Positions 34,801-42,133 of a DNA stretch of 42,277 nucleotides are shown piece by piece. Source of the stretch: Bacteroides muris (ex Afrizal et al. 2022) (GTDB taxonomy: Bacteria; Bacteroidota; Bacteroidia; Bacteroidales; Bacteroidaceae); NCBI RefSeq assembly GCF_004793475.1, contig NZ_SRYZ01000032.1, forward strand, positions 1 through 42,277, read 5' to 3'. Numbering within the stretch: position 1 is the first letter of the stretch; each line of letters starts with the position of its first letter. The notes beneath the pieces were generated by a model. The model did no database searches. It saw only the letters and a list, made by a program, of their open reading frames with translations, and was not told where the DNA came from. The position numbers were made by a program, and so were the translations under genes.

Positions 34801-35289
34801 TTATTCGCTGACAAGTTCCTGCAACTTATCCTGCATATACCGAAGTTTCGCAGTTCCAGTACCTTGTTCTATATGGCGGATAATGCCTTTCTTATCCACC
34901 AGTATAGTGACCGGCATACCACTCACATGAAAGGTCTCGAAGAAAAACGAGTCATCGGCTATCTGGGTAAAGAGGAAAGGACGGCTCTCTACAATTTTCT
35001 TTATTTGTGCAGCACTGTCAAAAGTCGTAGCAAGATAGGTTACATCAGGATAGACTTCCATCCATTTGTTCAGCTCCGGCATTTCACGGATACAAGGGCC
35101 ACAGCCGGTATACCAGAAGTTCAAGACCATAGGACGTCCCGCCACGTTGTCCGAACCCACACCAGGCGGCATGCCTTCGAAGAAAAGCCCGTCCACCAAA
35201 TAATATTTCTTACCGGCTGTCTGGGCAGAGCAAAGCCCTGCCCCCACAGCTAGCAGAATTAGAAACAAAGAGAAAATTTTCCTTATCAT
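34801..35289 (-). CDS. TlpA-like exported thioredoxin-fold protein
   Basis: The 162-residue protein has a signal peptide (MIRKIFSLFLILLAVGAGLCSAQ) and a thioredoxin fold with a redox CxxC motif (WYTGCGPCIREMPELNKW) and the cis-proline loop SGMPVTILVDKKGIIRHIEQG. It is probably a periplasmic thiol-disulfide reductase. It starts 12 bp after the BlaR1-like gene, so it is in that operon. Its partner protein is not indicated by the sequence. Confidence 0.88.
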   Translation of the reverse strand: MIRKIFSLFLILLAVGAGLCSAQTAGKKYYLVDGLFFEGMPPGVGSDNVAGRPMVLNFWYTGCGPCIREMPELNKWMEVYPDVTYLATTFDSAAQIKKIVESRPFLFTQIADDSFFFETFHVSGMPVTILVDKKGIIRHIEQGTGTAKLRYMQDKLQELVSE

Positions 35290-35301
35290 AGTTGTTAGAG
35301 A

Positions 35302-37383
35302 CTATTCATTTTTTAGCGCAATCGTAAGCTTGGATTGTGCCTTCACTTTGCCGGTAGCCATGCCAATATACGAAACAACCAATACAGCATCCTTAGAAGG
35401 TACAGAAAGGACAAAATTACCATTGACATCGGTAACGCTTCCCGTAGTGGTACCTTCTATCAGAACAGTCGCACCGATAACAGGTTTCCCCTGCTCATCC
35501 ACCACTTTGCCTTCCACTTTCATATTGCCTTTGGCAATGGTCTTTTCTACAGCTTTAGTTTTTTTAGTAGTGATGTAAATCTCACCTTTTCCATCTGCCT
35601 CTTTCTTCACCTCAATACCCTCAATATTCTCGGCAGGTATTAAATCATCGATAGTTTTAGTATCCAAGTCAACCTTTTCTCCATCAATATAGACAGTCTT
35701 TATTAAATCAAGACTGCCCTTATGCTGTACTTTAGCATTCTCTGCCACCTCATTACCCCGGCGGATAACCATACCCGGAGTTCCTTGTTTCAGGGTTATC
35801 AGAATAACACCATTCTGTCCCTTTTCTCCATATAATTCCGTGGCAGATTTGTCTTTTAAAACCGTTATACGTTCTATCTTATCAGAATTCAATGCACTCA
35901 TAACAGATGGCGTCACCTCTTTTCCATCCACAATATACAGTGGTTCTTTCCCATTACCTGCATACCCTTCAACTGTAATACCATTGGCAGAAGAAGTTTT
36001 TTCAAGTTTGTCGTCATCCAGCCTGAACATCACCGGAGCCGTATATTTCACCGCCACCGGCTGCCCCTTCTGTCTTCCAGGTTTCCACTTCGGCATAGTG
36101 TTTATCAAACGTAACGCCTCAGCATCCATATCCTTATCTACAGAACGGAGTACCTTGGAGTCCTTGATACTTCCATCTTTATCCACTACAAACCGGACAG
36201 TCACGCATCCCTGTATACCTTTCTCTTTGGCAGATGCCGGATAACGCATATTCGTCTTGATATAATCCATGAAAGCACTCATTCCGCTGCCGGGAAATTC
36301 CGGCATCTCCTCTACCACCTCGAAGACCGGAGTTCCCTTCAACTGCTTTCGGACTTCCGACGGTACATACTTCACATCGGCAGGTTTCGTAGTGTCACCT
36401 GCATTTTCCGCCACTTTTGTTTCTACAATTGCAGCCAAATCGTTAACTTTGACGCTTGAAATTTCCTCAACTTTATCGGAAACTTCGGGACGGGCAAAAG
36501 CTGTCACTGCAATGGCAGCCACAGGAAGTACATAAAGATACTTCAAACGTGCCCACGGACTTGATTTTTCTTTTAACATCATAGTGATACGTTTTTTAAG
36601 TTTACTGTGATTAAAGCTGTTGGCCATAGAGTAGAGCCTTGTGCCGACAGCTTTTTTTATTAATAATAGTTGATATTGTTTTGCGTCCACGCCCTCCTTT
36701 ATCACCGTCTCATCGGCTTCAAACTCATGGATATTCTGCAGTTCCTGCTTCAGCAACCACGATGCCGGATTGAACCACTGGAAGAAAATGCAGACATCAG
36801 TCACCAGCAAGTCCCAGGAATGGCGGTTATGGATATGGGCAAGCTCATGGATAAGGATTTCCCGTCCATTCTCCTCCAAGTCTTTCCGTGAAATGACAAT
36901 ATATCCCATCCAACTGAACGGGGAGATGTCACGGTTGTGTACAATCAAAGTAACGCGCTCTTTCCTGCCCTGCAAGTAATTGCCGATGTCTTCTCTCCTA
37001 CCCGCTTTCAGCAACATCAGCAACCGCACCAGCGAACAGGCATTGCGGAAAGCAAAGAAAACGATTCCTGCCAGATAGACCAACAGTGCCACTTGTATCC
37101 AGGTGACCGTTGCCGCCTCAGCCGTTATTCCGGTTTCAGTGGCATTCATTGCATCTGCCATCATCAACAACTGTTCCAATGTCAGCATGGTCTGATGCAC
37201 TTCAGTCTCTTGCCTTACACTTACCTCAACCCAAGGCAGCAGGCACGACAACAACAAAATGCCCAGTAAAGCGAACCGGTTGAAACGATGAAAAGTCTCA
37301 CGTGCCAGCAGCAAGCGGTAAAACAGATAGAATACCGCCAGACAAACGGATGATTTGAGTATATAAACAAGAAACAGACCCAT
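35302..37383 (-). CDS. BlaR1-like M56 sensor metallopeptidase with TonB, plug-like and carboxypeptidase-regulatory domains
   Basis: The 693-residue protein has four N-terminal membrane segments and an M56 zinc protease domain with HELAH at 179-183 (HExxH). A further membrane segment lies near 283-298, followed by a periplasmic part. That part holds a TonB C-terminal domain (about 363-455), two TonB-receptor plug-like stretches (about 483-532 and 560-607) and a carboxypeptidase-regulatory-like domain (about 622-690). M56 sensors cleave a BlaI-type repressor after an envelope signal. ATG 37383 is chosen over an upstream in-frame TTG. No penicillin-binding sensor domain is seen. Confidence 0.9.
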   Translation of the reverse strand: MGLFLVYILKSSVCLAVFYLFYRLLLARETFHRFNRFALLGILLLSCLLPWVEVSVRQETEVHQTMLTLEQLLMMADAMNATETGITAEAATVTWIQVALLVYLAGIVFFAFRNACSLVRLLMLLKAGRREDIGNYLQGRKERVTLIVHNRDISPFSWMGYIVISRKDLEENGREILIHELAHIHNRHSWDLLVTDVCIFFQWFNPASWLLKQELQNIHEFEADETVIKEGVDAKQYQLLLIKKAVGTRLYSMANSFNHSKLKKRITMMLKEKSSPWARLKYLYVLPVAAIAVTAFARPEVSDKVEEISSVKVNDLAAIVETKVAENAGDTTKPADVKYVPSEVRKQLKGTPVFEVVEEMPEFPGSGMSAFMDYIKTNMRYPASAKEKGIQGCVTVRFVVDKDGSIKDSKVLRSVDKDMDAEALRLINTMPKWKPGRQKGQPVAVKYTAPVMFRLDDDKLEKTSSANGITVEGYAGNGKEPLYIVDGKEVTPSVMSALNSDKIERITVLKDKSATELYGEKGQNGVILITLKQGTPGMVIRRGNEVAENAKVQHKGSLDLIKTVYIDGEKVDLDTKTIDDLIPAENIEGIEVKKEADGKGEIYITTKKTKAVEKTIAKGNMKVEGKVVDEQGKPVIGATVLIEGTTTGSVTDVNGNFVLSVPSKDAVLVVSYIGMATGKVKAQSKLTIALKNE

Positions 37384-37387
37384 GGAG

Positions 37388-37610
37388 TTATTTGCTATTT
37401 GATGATTTGTAATAGTCAAGACTTGTTCTGACAGTCCATTTACTATTCGGTTTTCTCATTTCCTGATTTTGCAGTTGATACTTTCTTGCCACAGCGACTT
37501 CTTCGATAAAAGTTTGCATGGGAGTTTTTTCTGAAACAGTACTTTCCGGATGCTTGCAATCCGTAGCAAATAGTCACCAGCAACCAACAAACCAATCCGA
37601 TGTTTTTCAT
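37388..37610 (-). pseudogene. Small lipoprotein-like gene with an apparent frameshift, between the BlaI and BlaR1 genes
   Basis: From ATG 37610 frame 1 encodes a signal peptide-like MKNIGLVCWLLVTICYGLQA and then a Cys/Arg-rich tail ending at 37443 (55 residues). In the neighbouring frame the sequence continues as LFATDCKHPESTV, then MQTFIEEVAVARKYQLQNQE, ending at 37388, only 4 bp before the BlaR1 start. Removing one base near 37571-37577 would give MKNIGLVCWLLVLFATDCKH, a convincing lipoprotein start. I infer a disrupted lipoprotein gene, a programmed shift or a sequencing error; the 55-residue product cannot be excluded. Confidence 0.55.
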
Positions 37611-37639
37611 AAGCAAGAGTTATCAAATTTTCAATTACC

Positions 37640-38002
37640 TCATTCCTTTCCCTTTTCCACCTCTTGTATCAACTGTTTCAGCTCTTCCAGCGATATATCC
37701 TCTTCCTTTACCAAAGACGACACCGCGCCGAGATAAGAATTATTGAAATATTTGCTGATGACATTCTTCAGTGTCCGCTTGCGGAAATCCTCCTCGCTGA
37801 CCACCGCATAATACTGATACGTGTTGCCATACGTATGATGGCTCAGAAACCCTTTATCCTCCAATCCTCTCACAATGGTGGACAAAGTATTGAAATGCGG
37901 TTTCGGCTCTTCATAGAATGCCAGCATTTCCTTCACAAACAACGGCCCCTTTTCCCAGAAAAAGCCCATGATTTCTTCTTCTTTTGCAGTCAATCCTTTC
38001 AT
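37640..38002 (-). CDS. BlaI/MecI-type transcriptional repressor
   Basis: The 120-residue protein is a winged-helix repressor of the BlaI/MecI/CopY family. It starts MKGLTAKEEEIMGFFWEKGPLFVKEMLAFYEEPKPHFNTLSTIVRGLEDKGFLSHH. PHFNTLSTIVRGLEDKG is the recognition helix region, and the C-terminal dimerisation helices carry LKQLIQEVEKGKE. It is expected to be cleaved when the downstream M56 protease is activated. ATG 38002 is preferred over an upstream TTG at 38023. Two matching palindromes lie just upstream. Confidence 0.92.
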   Translation of the reverse strand: MKGLTAKEEEIMGFFWEKGPLFVKEMLAFYEEPKPHFNTLSTIVRGLEDKGFLSHHTYGNTYQYYAVVSEEDFRKRTLKNVISKYFNNSYLGAVSSLVKEEDISLEELKQLIQEVEKGKE

Positions 38003-38024
38003 AACATTCTTTGTTTTCTGCAAA

Positions 38025-38043
38025 GAACTAAATTATTTAGTTC
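38025..38043. promoter_or_regulatory. Putative BlaI operator 1
   Basis: GAACTAAAT-T-ATTTAGTTC is a perfect 19-bp palindrome, 22 bp before the BlaI ATG at 38002. It shares the core ACTAAA-N3-TTTAGT with the palindrome at 38069-38087. A site position consistent with autorepression is inferred. Confidence 0.65.
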
Positions 38044-38068
38044 AAAAACTAATTTCCTTCGTTAAATA

Positions 38069-38087
38069 AAACTAAAGCTTTTAGTTT
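38069..38087. promoter_or_regulatory. Putative BlaI operator 2
   Basis: AAACTAAA-GCT-TTTAGTTT has perfect 8-bp arms with the same ACTAAA-N3-TTTAGT core as operator 1. The centres lie 44 bp apart, about four helical turns. It lies in the gap between the divergent BlaI and hemerythrin genes. Confidence 0.65.
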
Positions 38088-38213
38088 ATCCGGCAAAACC
38101 CACTCTCCAACCATCTCCCGACAAGCAAAATACCTAGTAATAGTGATTGCAGTTCTCGGATAAAAGCCGTTACTTTGCATACGAATTAGAGAATTAAAAA
38201 ACAATAACGCACA

Positions 38214-38918
38214 ATGAATGAGCAACATAAATACCGTTCCACGGACAAGATGAGCGACCTCATCTGCGACAATTACTCTTTATTGATGGTAATGAGCCGT
38301 TTCGGACTGTCATTAGGATTCGGAGACAAAAGTGTGAAGGACGTCTGCGAAGCGCAAGGCGTCGATTGCCCTACATTCCTTGCCGTAGCCAACTTTATCA
38401 GCGAAGAGCAATACTCTTACAGAGGCAATGAAAGCGATTTTTCCATTCCCGCCCTTATGGATTATCTGAAGCGTGCCCACACATATTTCCTCGACTTCAA
38501 CCTGCCGGCCATCCGCCGCAAACTCATCGAAGCCATCGATTGTTCCAGTACAAACGATGTAGCCTACCTTATCCTGAAGTTCTTCGATGAATATGCCAAG
38601 GAAGTACGCCGCCACATGGAATATGAAAACCAGGCCGTATTCACCTATGTAGAGCAACTGCTCCAAGGCAGGCTATCGGACGAATACGACATCGCCACTT
38701 TTGCCAGCAAACATAACCAGATAGACACCAAACTGAAGGAACTGAAGAACATCATCATCAAATACTATCCGGAAAAGGGGAACAATAACCTCCTGAATGC
38801 TGTTCTGTTCGATATATTCAACTGCGAACAAGACCTTGCCACCCACTGCCAAGTAGAAGATTATATGTTTGTTCCCGCCGTAGCACACATAGAAAGGAAG
38901 TTGAAAAATGAACCATAA
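38214..38918 (+). CDS. Hemerythrin-domain iron protein (RIC/YtfE-like)
   Basis: The 234-residue protein has an N-terminal DUF1858-like/ScdA-like segment (about 10-60) and a hemerythrin fold. Di-iron ligands fit H89, H134, E138, H167, H211 and E215 (AHTYFLDF, RRHMEYENQAVF, KHNQID, ATHCQVEDYMF). Family members bind a di-iron centre and some repair iron-sulfur clusters after nitric oxide or oxidative stress; the role here is inferred. It overlaps the LuxR-type gene by 11 bp. A near-miss -7 sequence TACTTTG lies at 38171. Confidence 0.85.
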   Translation: MNEQHKYRSTDKMSDLICDNYSLLMVMSRFGLSLGFGDKSVKDVCEAQGVDCPTFLAVANFISEEQYSYRGNESDFSIPALMDYLKRAHTYFLDFNLPAIRRKLIEAIDCSSTNDVAYLILKFFDEYAKEVRRHMEYENQAVFTYVEQLLQGRLSDEYDIATFASKHNQIDTKLKELKNIIIKYYPEKGNNNLLNAVLFDIFNCEQDLATHCQVEDYMFVPAVAHIERKLKNEP

Positions 38919-39522
38919 CACTTCATTGAAGATTGTCATTGCAGAAACCTCAGTCATCCTACGGAGTGGACTGACGGCTGTTTTAAAGCGTATTCCCAAC
39001 TTGAATGCACACCCCATTGAGGTTTCTTCGCCAGAATCACTGCAGAACTACATTCACATGCAACCGGCAGACATTATCATCATCAACCCCACTTTCGGTG
39101 GCTGGTTCGACCTGCCCGCCTTCAAGGCAGAACACGGAAAATCAGGCGTCAAGTTCATTGCCATGGTATGCTCCGTCATCGACAATAACATATTGAAGGA
39201 ATATGACGAGAACTTCGCCATGTGCGATGACGTAGATGTCATCACCTCCAAAATCAACCACTTGCTGCACACCGAGGAGGAAGAGGAGAAAGACGGCGAA
39301 CAAGAAACCCTGAGCCAGCGCGAAAAGGAAATCATCACCTGCGTTGTGAAGGGCATGACCAACAAAGCCATCGCCGACAAGCTCTACCTCTCCATCCATA
39401 CCGTCATTACCCATCGCCGCAACATTGCACGCAAATTGCAGATACATTCTCCGGCAGGGCTCACCATCTACGCTATTGTAAACAAACTGGTAGAATTGAG
39501 CGATATCAAAGACTCCCTATAA
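38908..39522 (+). CDS. LuxR/NarL-type regulator with degenerate receiver domain
   Basis: The 204-residue protein has an N-terminal receiver-like domain (about 7-120) and a C-terminal LuxR helix-turn-helix (about 135-195: LSQREKEIITCVVKGMTNKAIADKLYLSIHTVITHRRNIARKLQ). The receiver lacks the usual acidic pair (E13, T14) and the phosphoacceptor Asp appears to be N60 (ADIIIINPTFGG), so phosphorylation is unlikely. It is translationally coupled to the hemerythrin gene by an 11-bp overlap. A strong terminator follows. Confidence 0.85.
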   Translation: MNHNTSLKIVIAETSVILRSGLTAVLKRIPNLNAHPIEVSSPESLQNYIHMQPADIIIINPTFGGWFDLPAFKAEHGKSGVKFIAMVCSVIDNNILKEYDENFAMCDDVDVITSKINHLLHTEEEEEKDGEQETLSQREKEIITCVVKGMTNKAIADKLYLSIHTVITHRRNIARKLQIHSPAGLTIYAIVNKLVELSDIKDSL

Positions 39523-39524
39523 AA

Positions 39525-39558
39525 AATCCCGACAGATGTTTTCCATTCTGTCGGGATT
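39525..39558. terminator. Bidirectional terminator after the LuxR-type gene and the HU-smalltalk unit
   Basis: AATCCCGACAGA (39525-39536) and TCTGTCGGGATT (39547-39558) form a perfect 12-bp stem with a 10-nt loop. Plus-strand reading runs into TCTTTTT, and minus-strand reading into TTTTTT. Confidence 0.85.
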
Positions 39559-39609
39559 CTTTTTACCATTCTCACCGTGCTTGTAAGAATATGGTCTTCA
39601 GCAACTCTG

Positions 39610-39705
39610 CTACAAGTTCATTGCATTGGCACCTAAAGCTCCCAATACGGCGGAAGCAACAGCTATCACTACCTTCAAAATCTTGTCCCAAACGTTCTTT
39701 TTCAT
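39610..39705 (-). CDS. Smalltalk protein
   Basis: This 31-residue peptide reads MKKNVWDKILKVVIAVASAV then LGALGANAMNL. The family is a very short hydrophobic peptide found in Bacteroides next to HU-type DNA-binding genes, and here it lies 32 bp after the HU stop, as expected. It has one hydrophobic helix and a positively charged start. Its function is not established. Recognition is by pattern and context. Confidence 0.78.
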   Translation of the reverse strand: MKKNVWDKILKVVIAVASAVLGALGANAMNL

Positions 39706-39737
39706 AGTCTCAATCTTTCAAAATTAGTAAATACATC

Positions 39738-40238
39738 TTATCCTAACGGGTTCTCTCCCTGGTCACCGTCGGAACCGCCACCGGAATTGCCACCGTCACC
39801 GGCATCATCCTTACCGTCAGTAACTGGTCCCGTCCATTTCTCAAACTCCACCCCCTGAAGCAGGGCACGCGTAGTGCCAATGGCAGCCGGGCGCGTGTAT
39901 TCCGGAGTAAACTGGCAGCGTAGAGCAGTCACCTGATTGGGATTCACGTCTTCAGATTGAGCCACTCCCTTACCTCGCGTACGGGCCTTCATGGTGAATG
40001 TGCCCAAACCATCCAGACGCACCGTACGACTGTTCAGCAGCTGGCTCCTCATCACCGTCATCAGGTTACGGATTACATTATGTACGTCACCCGGAGTCAG
40101 GGAAGACTTCTCGGCAATCACTTCAGCCAGCTGTTGCGCATCCACGGCTCTTCCCACTTTCTTCAAACTCAGATGCCAAAGTTTGGCACCCTCTTTCGTC
40201 GCCAGAGACGACTGTCTTGCATAATAAAATAAAGGCAT
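39738..40238 (-). CDS. HU family DNA-binding protein
   Basis: The 166-residue protein is of the HU/IHF type that bends DNA, in the larger Bacteroides variant. The N-terminal domain has QQLAEVIAEKSSLTPGDVHNVIRNLMTVMRSQLLNSRTVRLDGLGTFTMK, and the arm region is ARTRGKGVAQSEDV. The C-terminus is a Gly/Asp/Ser-rich tail (about 140-166). An AAGGAG Shine-Dalgarno motif lies about 10 bp before the ATG, which is unusual in Bacteroides. The leader is duplicated at the right end of the window. Confidence 0.92.
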   Translation of the reverse strand: MPLFYYARQSSLATKEGAKLWHLSLKKVGRAVDAQQLAEVIAEKSSLTPGDVHNVIRNLMTVMRSQLLNSRTVRLDGLGTFTMKARTRGKGVAQSEDVNPNQVTALRCQFTPEYTRPAAIGTTRALLQGVEFEKWTGPVTDGKDDAGDGGNSGGGSDGDQGENPLG

Positions 40239-40290
40239 ACTTTCTTTCTCCTTTTTACATTTTTAATTCAACATGGTTTTTAATCTCGTT

Positions 40291-40304
40291 TTGTTGATCA
40301 ACAA
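40291..40304. promoter_or_regulatory. 14-bp palindrome in the HU leader (copy 1)
   Basis: TTGTTGATCAACAA is a perfect palindrome just downstream of CACCTTTG, a partial match to the -7 element on the minus strand. Copy 2 (42175-42188) retains it with one changed central base. Confidence 0.55.
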
Positions 40305-40337
40305 TGCAAAGGTGGGGATATATATGCCTGCAAACAA

Positions 40338-40366
40338 AGAAAACAGCCTCGCTGAAGCTGTTTTCT
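40338..40366 (-). terminator. Terminator of the AAA ATPase gene (repeat copy 1)
   Basis: AGAAAACAGC (40338-40347) pairs perfectly with GCTGTTTTCT (40357-40366). On the minus strand the stem is followed by TTGTTTG. An identical stem lies in copy 2 at 42220-42248. Confidence 0.75.
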
Positions 40367-40417
40367 GAGATAAGTTTATAAAGTATTGATTTACAGACTT
40401 GCAAACAGATATCAGAA

Positions 40418-41980
40418 TTATTCCTCTATCACTATATATTTATCAACATTCCGCATCTCTTTGCTGAAATTGACTCCTACTTTCAGCAGCTTTCTTCCTT
40501 CCAACGCATAAGGAATCAGATAGCCTTTTTCATCTATTTGTTTCAGAGCCTCTTCAGCACTACCATTCAGCTTAAATTCAAATACATAGATATAATCTCC
40601 AGTCTTCACCACTGCATCGGCACGTCCACGGGCACTGCGTACTTCAGTTTCTACAAACTGCCCCATCAGAGTGAACACTATATAGAAGACCGCTTGATAA
40701 TGCCGCTCGGTACCGTTACTCAGTTCATAGGGAATACCAGCAAAGAATACTTTCAAACGCTCCATGAATGCGTCGACATCACCGAAACTGAGTTCACGCA
40801 TAAACTTAGCGATGTGAAAACCGGTCTCATCGTCCGTGACATCAGTATAATAAGGTACTAAGAAATTCAAAAAACCATAGCGGACTTCATCATTGGGGAA
40901 ACCTAAAGTATAAAGTAAAACATCTTTGTCATAATCCTTAATAGTAAGATATCCGCTTTGATAAATCATCGGAAGAGGATTCTTCACCTCAGCACGATAC
41001 TCGAAAAAAGCGGAAGCCGTTACTTCAACACCATCAATCAAGAGACGCAAATCATAATCACTCTGCTTCAACAAATCCACCAAATAGGTAGGAGTACCTG
41101 TCTGAAACCAAAAATTATCCAAAACCTTTGCTTTACATGCATTCAATACGCTAAAGGGATTGAAAACTCCTTCACAATGCGGATAGAAATGATAACCGTC
41201 ATACTGCTTGGTCATCTTATCCAGTATTGTGTCAAAGTCCATTCCATTGTCAGCTCCCAAACGTTCTATTTCCGGAGTAAATGTACGAACCAATTCTTCT
41301 TTGGTAATACCACAAAGAGAAGAATAATCGGGCCATGAACTGATATCCTGCAAGTGATTCAGGTCGCTGAACACACTGACTTGAGCAAACTTGGTAACTC
41401 CCGTCAAAAAGACAAAACGCAGATAGCGGTCGGCACTTTTCAGTACTCCATAAAAGGCTTTCAAAATACGTCTGTACTCATCAAGCAGTGTTTCGTCAAG
41501 CAGAGTTTGTATCAAAGGTTTGTCATACTCATCAATCAAGACCACTACTTGTCTACCCGTTTGTTCATAGGCACGGCGGATAATACCGGAGAAACGGTCG
41601 GAAAGTGTTACCTCACGTTCTTCTTGTCCCCAAACATCCTCCCACAAACTCAGATACCGGGCAAGCATAGAGTCTAAGCGGGAGATGGAATCATATTTTT
41701 CCGCATTCAAGTCCAAATGCAACACCGGATATTCAATCCACTCCTTTTCTAATTGCTCAATGGCAAGTCCTGTAAACAAGTCTTTGCGACCTTGAAAGTA
41801 TGCTTCAAAAGTTGAAATAAGTAAGCTTTTCCCAAAGCGACGGGGACGGCTCAAAAAATAAGGTTTCCCAGTATGAACCATCTGATAAACAAACGCTGTC
41901 TTATCCACATAAAGGTAACCATCTTTCCGAATATCCTCAAAAGTCTGTATGCCTATCGGCAATTTACGTATCTGTTCCAT
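40418..41980 (-). CDS. AAA family ATPase with PD-(D/E)XK nuclease-like domain (DUF1703)
   Basis: The 520-residue protein starts LPIGIQTFEDIRKDGYLYVDKTAF, the AAA-ATPase-like signature. It has a P-loop-like RPRRFGKSLL (45-54) and a Walker B VVVLIDEYDKPL near 145. The C-terminal domain shows RADAVVKTGDYIYVFEFKLNGSAEEALKQI, consistent with a PD-(D/E)XK nuclease-like fold. The family is abundant in Bacteroides and its role is unknown. The start at 41980 follows the -7 box at 42026. It is flanked by two copies of the HU leader. Confidence 0.88.
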   Translation of the reverse strand: MEQIRKLPIGIQTFEDIRKDGYLYVDKTAFVYQMVHTGKPYFLSRPRRFGKSLLISTFEAYFQGRKDLFTGLAIEQLEKEWIEYPVLHLDLNAEKYDSISRLDSMLARYLSLWEDVWGQEEREVTLSDRFSGIIRRAYEQTGRQVVVLIDEYDKPLIQTLLDETLLDEYRRILKAFYGVLKSADRYLRFVFLTGVTKFAQVSVFSDLNHLQDISSWPDYSSLCGITKEELVRTFTPEIERLGADNGMDFDTILDKMTKQYDGYHFYPHCEGVFNPFSVLNACKAKVLDNFWFQTGTPTYLVDLLKQSDYDLRLLIDGVEVTASAFFEYRAEVKNPLPMIYQSGYLTIKDYDKDVLLYTLGFPNDEVRYGFLNFLVPYYTDVTDDETGFHIAKFMRELSFGDVDAFMERLKVFFAGIPYELSNGTERHYQAVFYIVFTLMGQFVETEVRSARGRADAVVKTGDYIYVFEFKLNGSAEEALKQIDEKGYLIPYALEGRKLLKVGVNFSKEMRNVDKYIVIEE

Positions 41981-42025
41981 TTTAGTATGGTCTTGGAGTG
42001 TGATAATAAGTCGCAATCTTTTTTA

Positions 42026-42033
42026 CAAAGATA
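42026..42033 (-). promoter_or_regulatory. Bacteroides -7 element for the AAA ATPase gene
   Basis: The minus strand reads TATCTTTG, 45 bp before the ATG at 41980. Confidence 0.6.
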
Positions 42034-42133
42034 CTTTTATATTTTAAGATGCCCTAATTATCACTCACTAATTTCAATTTTCCAGATACAAGAACAAATA
42101 TAAAAGCAGCCGGGATCACCTCCTTCGAAGCTT

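Larger units (their letters stand above)
40251..40395. repeat. 145-bp direct repeat, copy 1 (HU leader)
   Basis: The block contains, in minus-strand order, the hairpin terminator, the region around the TTGTTGATCAACAA dyad and the 5' leader reaching to within 12 bp of the HU ATG. Copy 2 lies at 42134-42277 with about ten scattered differences. The 55 bp from the hairpin to TTTACA are nearly identical. Confidence 0.85.

Noticed and set aside
37384..37419. N-terminal extension of the BlaR1-like protein from a TTG
   Set aside because: The natural start MGLFLVYILK at 37383 begins the first membrane segment; the extension has no signal features.
42106..42125. 3' end of a 16S rRNA gene
   Set aside because: Only 13 bases match, no other 16S sequence is present, and the Bacteroides 16S end differs at this point.
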